Of a stretch of 12,250 nt of DNA, positions 6,317 through 12,250 are shown in pieces (the stretch's first letter is position 1; the number at the start of each line of letters is the position of its first letter). Source of the DNA: Gammaproteobacteria bacterium (GTDB taxonomy: Bacteria > Pseudomonadota > Gammaproteobacteria > SZUA-152); assembly GCA_030617485.1 (NCBI GenBank), contig JAUWVK010000040.1, forward strand, positions 1-12,250. The letters run 5' to 3'. The notes under the pieces are model-generated. The model searched no databases. It had not been told where the DNA came from and saw only the letters and a program-made list of their open reading frames with translations. A program made the position numbers and the translations under genes.

Positions 6317-7105
6317 ATGAAAATTATTACCGCCAATGTCAACGGTATTCGCGCAGCCGAGAAAAAAGGTTTTTTCCAGTGGATGAAGAAACAAAAACCC
6401 GACGTGGTGTGTATTCAGGAAACCAAGGCACAGGAAGACCAGCTATTACTAAAAGACTTTTACCCTGAGGGCTACCATTGTTATTACTTTGATGCGGTGA
6501 AAAAGGGTTATAGTGGTGTTGCTATCTATTCGCGCTACAAACCAAGCCGGGTAACTAAGGGCCTTGGTAAGGGTTTTGAAGACATGGATGCCGAAGGGCG
6601 TTTTATACAGGTTGATTTTGATTCAGAAGAAACCGGTAAACTTAGCGTCATTTCTCTTTATTTGCCTTCTGGTTCAGCCAAGGAAGAGCGTCAGCAGGTC
6701 AAATATAGTTTCATGGATCGTTTTACGGAAACCCTAAAGGCGATGCGGCGACAGCGGCGTGAATTTGTTATCTGTGGCGACTGGAATATTGTGCATAAAG
6801 AAATCGATATTAAAAACTGGAAAAGTAATCAGAAAAACTCTGGCTGCTTACCGGAAGAGCGGGCCTGGCTGGATAAGTTATTCGGGTCGCTAGGTTTTGT
6901 CGATGCATTCCGCGAGGTTAATCAGAGCGATGGAGAATATACCTGGTGGTCTAATCGTGGTCAGGCGCGAGCGAATAATGTGGGCTGGCGTATTGATTAC
7001 CAGGTGATCACGCCGGGACTTAAGGATTCCGTAAAATCCGCAGCGGTTTATAAAGAAAAGTGGTTTTCAGATCATGCGCCGTTGCTCGTTGACTACGAAC
7101 TTTGA
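6317..7105 (+). CDS. xthA: Exodeoxyribonuclease III (AP endonuclease), Crc-family relative
   Basis: An exonuclease III-type enzyme that cleaves DNA 5' of abasic sites and degrades 3' ends during base-excision repair. At 262 residues it is typical (E. coli XthA 268). The metal and catalytic residues of the EEP fold are all present: Asn7 (TANVNGIR), Glu35 (IQETK), Tyr115 (SLYLPSGS), Asp155 and Asn157 (CGDWNIVH), Asp227 (RIDYQV), and Asp252-His253 (FSDHAPLL). Its place, divergent from pyrE, is that of crc in Pseudomonas, and KEERQQVKYSFMD, RRQRREF and NVGWRIDYQVITPGL resemble Crc. Pseudomonas Crc, however, has lost several active-site residues and acts with Hfq in catabolite repression. The intact site argues for a working nuclease. 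ATG 6317 follows CAGGG by seven bases. Nuclease function confident; any regulatory role is unknown. Confidence 0.93.
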   Translation: MKIITANVNGIRAAEKKGFFQWMKKQKPDVVCIQETKAQEDQLLLKDFYPEGYHCYYFDAVKKGYSGVAIYSRYKPSRVTKGLGKGFEDMDAEGRFIQVDFDSEETGKLSVISLYLPSGSAKEERQQVKYSFMDRFTETLKAMRRQRREFVICGDWNIVHKEIDIKNWKSNQKNSGCLPEERAWLDKLFGSLGFVDAFREVNQSDGEYTWWSNRGQARANNVGWRIDYQVITPGLKDSVKSAAVYKEKWFSDHAPLLVDYEL

Positions 7106-7128
7106 ACCGGGATAGGCAGTTTAGAGCG

Positions 7129-7626
7129 TTACTGGGTGTAAAATTTCTGGCGGAATTTTACCGTGAGGGCCTGAGTTTCACCTTCAGGTAGAACGTTTAG
7201 CACAAAATTCAGCATTTCCTCATGAGCAACATGGAAAACGCTCATATAATAAATAGAAATCTTTTCATCAATTTCCCGTATCTTAAATTTCCGGAATTGA
7301 CCTGTTAGGTTGCTGGCGCTGGCAGTTACCTTTGCGTGTACAGGCGAGCCTTTTAGTTCCGAACCTTTTTTGATGATAGTGATTGTCAACATGCCGCGGT
7401 TTTTGCTGCGGACTATGCCGTAGGCTTCCGCCATGCTGGGTTGCAGAACATCACTGTTAAAGGCGTTGTAATGAATGGTGTAGTCGCCGAATGTCTGCGA
7501 CGTTTCGGCACGGGTATTTTCAGCATGCATGAATGTGAAAAGGCAAACCAGGACAGTTAATAATCCTTTAAGGTTTGTTTTAAACGTTGCGCCAGCTAAC
7601 GTTTTAGAAAAGAAGTGTTTTAGCAC
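7129..7626 (-). CDS. DUF4426 family exported protein
   Basis: A 165-residue protein that I assign to DUF4426 (PF14467), small periplasmic or surface proteins of unknown function found in gammaproteobacteria, often next to metXW and rdgB. The N-terminus is long and basic before a hydrophobic core (LKGLLTVLVCLFTFMHA), with likely cleavage after NTRA near residue 41. The mature part begins TSQTFGDYTIHYNAFNSDVLQP, with GIVRSKNRGMLTI and the C-terminal VKFRQKFYTQ typical of the family. GTG 7626 is well supported by GGAGGT (plus-strand 7633-7638) six bases upstream. The gene follows the dynamin-like gene on the same strand after a 226-base gap with its own hairpin, so it may have its own promoter. 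It is convergent with the exonuclease III gene, 23 bases apart. No function can be given. Confidence 0.8.
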   Translation of the reverse strand: MLKHFFSKTLAGATFKTNLKGLLTVLVCLFTFMHAENTRAETSQTFGDYTIHYNAFNSDVLQPSMAEAYGIVRSKNRGMLTITIIKKGSELKGSPVHAKVTASASNLTGQFRKFKIREIDEKISIYYMSVFHVAHEEMLNFVLNVLPEGETQALTVKFRQKFYTQ

Positions 7627-7778
7627 AATGTTACCTCCGACGGTAAGAATATTTCAGGGGAGCTATTTGTTGTTACCTGCACCTTCGGGAATATTCACTG
7701 CTATGTCAACCCGAAAAGTGGTCAATGTTCAGGTAAGTCTTTTTTTGAGGGGTATTGTTGTTTTAAGTTCAATAAAAT

Positions 7779-7825
7779 AGGCGTACGTGTGAACTACACT
7801 ATGCTGTGAGCGATAGTGTGCGCCT
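7779..7825 (-). terminator. Stem-loop downstream of the dynamin-like gene
   Basis: ACACTAT (7796-7802) and ATAGTGT (7813-7819) form a perfect seven-base-pair stem with a ten-base loop. An outer pair AGGCG (7779-7783)/CGCCT (7821-7825) encloses it. Read on the minus strand, the outer stem is followed by ATTTTATT, so it could end transcription of the dynamin-like gene about 30 bases past its stop. The lopsided internal loop weakens the call. The rest of the 7627-7852 gap shows no gene. Confidence 0.4.
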
Positions 7826-7852
7826 TTACTGAGGGTGGTTATACCTGGAAGC

Positions 7853-9817
7853 CTAGGAGGCTGCTGCTGCTTTTTCTTCCTGCTCTTGCAAGGGTACCAA
7901 TGGGGTGTTTATAGCAGAGAGGATACCTTTTATGGTGTTTAGCTGCTCGTCCAGGTCTTTGGCCTGGGATTCCAGATTGCTAATGTTTCCAGAGAGTTTT
8001 TCACGGGAATTTTTAATCTTTTGCAAATTAGCCAAACGTTTTTCCAGCTGTACTTTGCGTTCTTTGATTCTTGCTGCCAGTGGGCGCATGGCTGAGCCTG
8101 CCCAGTCTTCTGCATCCTGGTTGGCACGAAAGAAAATGTTGCGTGCACCGCTGACCATGGAAATGAAGAATTTCTTTATCACAAAACTTTGTTCGGTCAT
8201 GGTGGTCATTTTGCTGGTACGGAATGCTTCAGCCTCTTTGTAGAGTTGATCCAGTTCACGGGAATAGCGTGCGGTAGCGAACAATACCGGGTTCAGGTTT
8301 TTGAAACCATGCTCATCGCGAAAGCGGTCATAGATACTGGTGACAATAGCATTGGACTTTTCTGTCTGGAAATTGACCTGGGTCATGGAGTCGCGGGCGC
8401 CATCAAAGAACTTTTTCATGCCGTTTTTCATGCCTGAAGTAGTCCAGCTATCCACCATGCTTGATCGTGTATTCGTAATTGTTTGGTCAAGGGCGTCCAG
8501 GCCAAGTGCTTCTATTAACGAGATCAGTTGACGTTTTAGCACATGGCGACTGGTCTGGAAGTTTTCTACATCTTTTTGGTAGATGGACTGTTCCGTTCGT
8601 AATTTTTGCATTGTATCCATCAGCACATCGGCACTCTTGCCGGACAGGGAGCGCAACTCTTCAAGTTGCTGGTTGATGGAGTCCAGACGTTCGTTCAGTA
8701 CACCTTTGGTAGATTCCACCATGGTGCCAATTCGAGAGACAATGTTTTCGCGTACCAGGTGCTGTTTGGCAGGTAGCACATCGTCTGATAATGCCGCTTC
8801 CAGTGCGGGCAGACCGCTTTTTTCCAGTAATGCGTCGTCACCCTTTACGCGGGCCAGCAGACCTTTTTGCGCAGACACAGGGTAAATTTTGCTGGCTTCG
8901 ATATTAAGAATCTCGGCAGTTTTTTCGCATTGATCATTAATGTTCGCGTTTATAGCCGCTTCATCCTGTAATTCATCCCACAGGGTATCTATTTTATTCA
9001 GTACGACCATAAGGCCCGATTCATTTTTCTCACGCAAAGCCGCGGCATGCTGTTTCCAGATTTCCATGTCGGTTTTAGTTGCGCCGGTATCGGCTGCCAG
9101 TACAAAAATTACCGCCTGTGCATTGGGTAACATGTCCATGGTGAGCTCTGGCTCAGAGCCCATGGCATTCAGTCCGGGAGTATCAAGAATCACCAGGCCT
9201 TGTTGTAGCAAGGGGTGAGGGAAGCTAATCATTACATGGCGCCACATGGGGATTTCTATGTTTACAGGGGGGACTTCCGCCTGTTCCATCTCTTCTTTGG
9301 AATACAGGCCGAGTTCGATGGCGCTTTTGACCGGTACACTTTTCGTTTTGATGATTTCTTTGAAAGACTCGACCATGTGGTCTGCGGAATCTACATCCAG
9401 ATCAATGTTGATCCAGTTGTTGGGATCCTGTTTGTATTCGCTGATGCTGGTATCGTCCAGACGAGTCTCGATGGGCAGCATGCGAATATAGGCCCCATCT
9501 GCTTTGGAATCGAAAAATAGCTCAGTAGGACACATGGTGGTGCGGCCTGCGGACGATGGTAGTAGGCGGCGTTTGTAATTGGCAAAGAAAATGGCGTTGA
9601 TGAGTTCGGTTTTGCCACGAGAAAATTCTGCGGCAAAGCCAATGGTAATGCTGTCTGAATCCAGCGAGTCGAGGATCTCGTACATGCGTAGATCATCTTC
9701 TGGACTGCTCATCTCGTGGTCAGCAAGCCAGTCCCGGTAGGCCTTAATCTGACGAATCGCGCCTTCTTTCCAACGACTATAGGCGTTGAGTTGTTCTGTA
9801 AATTGGTCTTTTCCCAT
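7853..9817 (-). CDS. Bacterial dynamin-like GTPase
   Basis: A 654-residue large GTPase of the dynamin superfamily. Bacterial members hydrolyse GTP and remodel or tether membranes; the role of this one is not known. GTPase motifs in order: P-loop A63-E-F-S-R-G68-K69-T70; switch I RTTMCPTE (92-99) with the conserved Thr; G3 DTPG (212-215); G4 NKID (274-277); G5-like VSAQKG (314-319). The C-terminal half is helical, with coiled-coil-like stretches at about 372-430 and 575-635. A short hydrophobic patch (FFISMVSGARNIFF, about 550-563) could be a membrane-touching tip; no clear transmembrane helix is seen. It ends in an Ala-rich tail. The P-loop begins with Ala where most relatives have Gly. An in-frame TAA lies two codons before ATG 9817, so no earlier start is possible; AAGG is very close to the ATG. 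Family firm, biological role open. Confidence 0.9.
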   Translation of the reverse strand: MGKDQFTEQLNAYSRWKEGAIRQIKAYRDWLADHEMSSPEDDLRMYEILDSLDSDSITIGFAAEFSRGKTELINAIFFANYKRRLLPSSAGRTTMCPTELFFDSKADGAYIRMLPIETRLDDTSISEYKQDPNNWINIDLDVDSADHMVESFKEIIKTKSVPVKSAIELGLYSKEEMEQAEVPPVNIEIPMWRHVMISFPHPLLQQGLVILDTPGLNAMGSEPELTMDMLPNAQAVIFVLAADTGATKTDMEIWKQHAAALREKNESGLMVVLNKIDTLWDELQDEAAINANINDQCEKTAEILNIEASKIYPVSAQKGLLARVKGDDALLEKSGLPALEAALSDDVLPAKQHLVRENIVSRIGTMVESTKGVLNERLDSINQQLEELRSLSGKSADVLMDTMQKLRTEQSIYQKDVENFQTSRHVLKRQLISLIEALGLDALDQTITNTRSSMVDSWTTSGMKNGMKKFFDGARDSMTQVNFQTEKSNAIVTSIYDRFRDEHGFKNLNPVLFATARYSRELDQLYKEAEAFRTSKMTTMTEQSFVIKKFFISMVSGARNIFFRANQDAEDWAGSAMRPLAARIKERKVQLEKRLANLQKIKNSREKLSGNISNLESQAKDLDEQLNTIKGILSAINTPLVPLQEQEEKAAAAS

Positions 9818-10016
9818 GCCTTAACTTACCCGTTTAGTCCCAAAAAATTCATGTGCTTACAAATTCCCACTGTGGGTGCATCTCGGTATCAGTAACGGCC
9901 GAACTGGGCGGAAGTTTAGCCTGTATAGGGGTTTACAGGAATATGGGGTGGGTAATATCCACGAACTGAGAAGTGGTAAGTTCAAATGCTTAATTGCCTT
10001 ATATAAAACATGGATA
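9818..10016. other. Intergenic region with several inverted repeats, between yggU and the dynamin-like gene
   Basis: About 200 bases without a credible gene. It contains CCCAC-T-GTGGG (9866-9876), CCTGTA (9920-9925)/TACAGG (9934-9939), a perfect eight-base pair TAATATCC (9953-9960)/GGATATTA (10012-10019) that reaches the yggU stop, and AACTTACC (9823-9830)/GGTAAGTT (9975-9982). It should hold the yggU-side terminator and the promoter of the dynamin-like gene, but I cannot pick either out with confidence. Confidence 0.35.
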
Positions 10017-10313
10017 TTAGGGGCGTGATATGCCTGCGAGAAGGTCATTTGGGGAGTGTATTCGCAGGCGTTTATCTCGGCTTTTGTCACCGGAAATCAG
10101 TTTTACCCTGGATCTGGCTACACCAAAGGTTTTGGCCAGATATTTGATTAAATGGCTGTTGGCTTTGCCATCTACCGGGGCTGCGGTGATGCGGATTTTC
10201 AGGGATTCGTTAACAGTTCCAACGATTTGGTCACGGCTGGCTCCAGGCTGTACGCGAATGACAATCAGCAGGTTATCCCCTTCCCACTGATACCAGTCAG
10301 AGGTCGGGTTCAC
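10017..10313 (-). CDS. yggU: DUF167/YggU family protein
   Basis: A 98-residue cytoplasmic protein of the DUF167 (UPF0235, YggU) family, whose biochemical role is not established. Family motifs: VIRVQPGASRDQIVG (residues 18-32), LKIRITAAPVDGKANSHLI (38-56), and VARSRVKLISGDKSRDKRLRI (broken here at its conserved GDKSRDK). The length is normal (about 95-100). GTG 10313 overlaps the yggT TGA in a GTGA arrangement (four shared bases), so translation is almost certainly coupled to yggT. Being last in the yggS-proC-yggT-yggU run fits the gene order seen in many gammaproteobacteria. Identity confident, function unknown. Confidence 0.9.
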   Translation of the reverse strand: MNPTSDWYQWEGDNLLIVIRVQPGASRDQIVGTVNESLKIRITAAPVDGKANSHLIKYLAKTFGVARSRVKLISGDKSRDKRLRIHSPNDLLAGISRP

Positions 10314-10891
10314 CCCGATGACAGGCTCATTCCGAGGTCGTTGATGGGTGCGATAAGGACAATGGTGAGTAATTGCAGAAGAATCATTATCAGGATGGGT
10401 GAAAAATCAAAACCATGCATGGCTGGCAGAATACGTCTGGCGCGGCGTAGCAGGGGTTCGTTGAGGTTGTAGAGCAGCGAAATAGCGGGATTATGGCCGC
10501 CGGGTGCCACCCAACTGAGAACGACCTGAATCAATATGGTAAAGAAGTAGATCTGGAACAGCAGGGATAAAAGGCCGCCAATGGATAATACGATGAGGCC
10601 CAATGGGTGGATGCCAAAGCCCTTAATGGCAGTAATCAACATAATTTCTGCAGCCTGCAGGGCCAGCATTAATACTACCGATGCCAGATCAACGCCCCCA
10701 AGACTGGGAATAATCCGTCTCAGCGGTACCAGAGGAGGATTGGTAACCTTCACAAGAAATTGCGAAATGGGGTTGTAGAAATCCGCGCGAGCCAGGGCAA
10801 GCAAAAAACGGATCATGACCGCGCCGGTGTACAGCCCGAACAGGGTCTGGATCAGAAAAACACCCGCATTACCGGCGTACGAACCTCCCAT
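10310..10891 (-). CDS. yggT: YggT family integral membrane protein
   Basis: A 193-residue inner-membrane protein built from two YGGT (PF02325) repeats. Each repeat has a hydrophobic helix, an NP motif, a polar PLRR/LLRRARR stretch with a Pro, and a second helix: first repeat RFLLALARADFYNPISQF then PLVPLRRIIPSLGGVDLASV; second repeat VLSWVAPGGHNPAISLLY then PLLRRARRILPAMHGFDFSP. At least four membrane segments are evident. In other bacteria YggT-type proteins are linked to osmotic tolerance, cell shape or membrane organisation, but no firm reaction is known. GGGGAAG lies about nine bases before ATG 10891. It overlaps yggU by four bases and follows proC by 98 bases. Confidence 0.92.
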   Translation of the reverse strand: MGGSYAGNAGVFLIQTLFGLYTGAVMIRFLLALARADFYNPISQFLVKVTNPPLVPLRRIIPSLGGVDLASVVLMLALQAAEIMLITAIKGFGIHPLGLIVLSIGGLLSLLFQIYFFTILIQVVLSWVAPGGHNPAISLLYNLNEPLLRRARRILPAMHGFDFSPILIMILLQLLTIVLIAPINDLGMSLSSG

Positions 10892-10925
10892 TGGATTTTC
10901 TTCCCCTTTTTTTACGTCCAGTTAT

Positions 10926-10970
10926 ATGGCTAGTTACAGCCAGTCTTTAATGGCTAGGGTTAACTGCCAG
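10926..10970. repeat. Pair of imperfect tandem dyads between proC and yggT
   Basis: Two related units, ATGGCTAG...CAGCCAG (10926-10943) and ATGGCTAG...CTGCCAG (10950-10970), start 24 bases apart. Each is itself a partial inverted repeat (TGGCT/AGCCA in the first; TGGC/GCCA in the second). They sit in the 98-base gap and may be a processing or partial-termination structure, or a duplicated protein-binding site. Confidence 0.4.
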
Positions 10971-10989
10971 CTTTTTATTGACTCTATGT

Positions 10990-11817
10990 TCAGGACCCGC
11001 TGAGTATTTTTGCCAATTCTTCAGAACGGTCCCGGGCTGCTTTAAGTACGTCTGAAAATACTGCATCGATGTTGTGTTTTTCCATGGCCGCCAAACCCTG
11101 CTCTGTTGTACCCCCAGGCGAAGTAACCTGTTCGCGGAGATTTGCCACAGAATCGCGACTTTCCAACGCCATCTTGGCGGCTCCGAGGGCAGTCTGCAAG
11201 GTTAGCAAATGAGCCGTTTCCTTTGTTAGCCCAAGCTCTACCCCGGCTGACTCAATGGCTTCCATGATGCGGAAAAAATAGGCCGGGCCACTGCCGGAAA
11301 GTGCAGTAACAGCATCCATTTGCGATTCATCCTCTACCCACAACGTCAGACCTGCCGCCCGTAAAATGGATTCAGCCAGATCCCGTTGTTTAGACGAAAC
11401 CTGGGCATTGCCAAACAGGGCTGTGGCTCCGGTTTGCACCAGTGCTGGAGTGTTGGGCATGGCACGTACTACGGCGGCATTACCACCCAGCCATTTATTG
11501 ATATCTTCACTACGGATACCTGCAGCGATAGATACAACCAGTGAATTATTTTGTTGGATGGTGGGTGCCAGTTCTTCACAGACAGCTTTTAATTGTTGTG
11601 GTTTGATGGCCAATATGACCACACCTGCTTCCGCAGCGACTGCCTGATTATCCGCCGAGGTGGAAACACTATATCGAGCTGCCAGATTTTCCCGTTGATT
11701 GTCATTGATGTCAGCGACGCTGATTTGTTTGGGATCAACATGATCTGCCACCAATCCACCGATTAGACTGGATGCCATATTGCCGCCGCCGATGAAGGCT
11801 AATTTGACGTTTTTCAT
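10990..11817 (-). CDS. proC: Pyrroline-5-carboxylate reductase
   Basis: ProC reduces 1-pyrroline-5-carboxylate to L-proline with NAD(P)H, the last step of proline synthesis, in the cytoplasm. From ATG 11817 the product has 275 residues, the standard length. Motifs: Rossmann dinucleotide loop LAFIGGGNMASSLIGGL (6-22), AIKPQQ, VVSIAAGI, the conserved RAMPNTPALVQTGATAL, the catalytic-domain signature DAVTALSGSGPAYFF, and QVTSPGGTTEQGLAAM near the C-terminus. The frame stays open upstream to 11910, but the extra 31 residues would overlap yggS and match nothing in the family; MKNVKLAFIGGGNM is the normal N-terminus. No strong ribosome-binding site is visible. It begins 34 bases after yggS, as in many gammaproteobacteria. 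Confidence 0.96.
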   Translation of the reverse strand: MKNVKLAFIGGGNMASSLIGGLVADHVDPKQISVADINDNQRENLAARYSVSTSADNQAVAAEAGVVILAIKPQQLKAVCEELAPTIQQNNSLVVSIAAGIRSEDINKWLGGNAAVVRAMPNTPALVQTGATALFGNAQVSSKQRDLAESILRAAGLTLWVEDESQMDAVTALSGSGPAYFFRIMEAIESAGVELGLTKETAHLLTLQTALGAAKMALESRDSVANLREQVTSPGGTTEQGLAAMEKHNIDAVFSDVLKAARDRSEELAKILSGS

Positions 11818-11851
11818 TGTTTGATTATGGCATATTCTCTGGTGGGTAACG

Positions 11852-12250
11852 TTATTCCGCCTGAGTGTGTTCAGTGAAATTTTTGCGTGGCCCAAATATA
11901 TCGGTTCCAATTCTGACCAGGGTGGATCCTTCTGCTATTGCAGCTTCCAGATCATTCGACATGCCCATGGACAGAGTATCCATTACCTTCTCGGCGCCAC
12001 CTAACTTTGTATTCAGGGAATCAAAAACCTCATGGACGGCTCTGAAAGCGTCCCTTTGTTTTTCAAAGTCAGTGTCGGGCGCCGGGATTGCCATGAGGCC
12101 GCGTAAACGAAGACGGGGTAATTCCATGATGCCTGATGCTAGTTCAAACAGTGCCGAAGGCTGAACACCAGATTTAGATTTTTCACCACTAATATTCACT
12201 TGCAGACAGATATTGAGGGGCGGAAGATTGTTCGGACGTTGCTCATTGAG
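11852..12250 (-). CDS. yggS: YggS family PLP-binding homeostasis protein, N-terminal part outside the window
   Basis: YggS/PLPBP proteins bind pyridoxal 5'-phosphate and keep vitamin B6 and amino-acid pools in balance without known catalysis. The frame is open to the window edge at 12250, giving 132 visible residues of an expected 230 or so, so the N-terminal half with the PLP-binding lysine is not seen. GTG 12199 is internal, not the start: residues before it (LNEQRPNNLPPLNICLQ) continue the family pattern. Matching motifs are VNISGEKSKSGVQP, LRLRGLMAIPAP, LSMGMSNDLEAAIAEGS and TLVRIGTDIFGPR, the last two binding the cofactor phosphate in known members. It is the first visible gene of the yggS-proC-yggT-yggU run. 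Confident. Confidence 0.95.
   Translation of the reverse strand, partial: LNEQRPNNLPPLNICLQVNISGEKSKSGVQPSALFELASGIMELPRLRLRGLMAIPAPDTDFEKQRDAFRAVHEVFDSLNTKLGGAEKVMDTLSMGMSNDLEAAIAEGSTLVRIGTDIFGPRKNFTEHTQAE

Noticed and set aside
8583..9520. Several plus-strand open frames of about 80-100 codons inside the dynamin-like gene
   Set aside because: They are short, overlap one another, have no domain or convincing ribosome-binding site, and the opposite strand carries an unmistakable GTPase.
9857..10090. A minus-strand open frame of 77 codons across the yggU end
   Set aside because: It overlaps yggU in another frame, has no recognisable features and its composition looks like translated non-coding DNA.

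Overview
The window looks like chromosomal DNA from a gammaproteobacterium, probably one related to marine or Pseudomonas/Cellvibrio-type lineages. The evidence is family content and gene order: slmA and pyrE in convergent orientation (the Escherichia coli arrangement), pyrE divergent from an exonuclease III/Crc-family gene (the Pseudomonas arrangement), and a yggS-proC-yggT-yggU run. I cannot name a genus from this sequence.

Layout. 1-1332 (+): the 3' part of slmA, followed three bases later by a TauE/SafE-family permease gene. 1333-3766 (+): a three-gene envelope cassette. It has a 105-residue secreted protein with a Sec signal peptide followed directly by a double-glycine leader motif, an exported C39-like cysteine peptidase, and an outer-membrane beta-barrel with an N-terminal coiled coil. 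The last two resemble FapD and FapF of the Pseudomonas functional-amyloid (fap) system, but no FapB/FapC-like repeat protein is present. 3869-5450 (-): mscS, then a DUF481 outer-membrane protein gene, a likely osmotic-stress pair. 5553-7105: pyrE (-) and an exonuclease III gene (+), divergent across a short region holding a good -10 box and an FNR-like palindrome. 7129-12250 (-): a DUF4426 secreted protein, a large dynamin-like GTPase, yggU (DUF167), yggT, proC and the 3' part of yggS.

How the parts relate. Most genes are housekeeping: division-site placement, pyrimidine and proline synthesis, DNA repair, PLP homeostasis. The accessory part is the roughly 5 kb between slmA and pyrE. The most interesting element is the cassette at 1543-3766. 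My working model is that Sec exports the small protein, the periplasmic C39-like protein recognises or cuts at its Gly-Gly site, and the coiled-coil barrel moves the product across the outer membrane. This is inference from motifs and gene order. Several intergenic hairpins, including a strong one in the cassette's leader and one between its first two genes, suggest post-transcriptional control or differential expression. I saw no tRNA, rRNA, CRISPR array, insertion sequence or phage gene.
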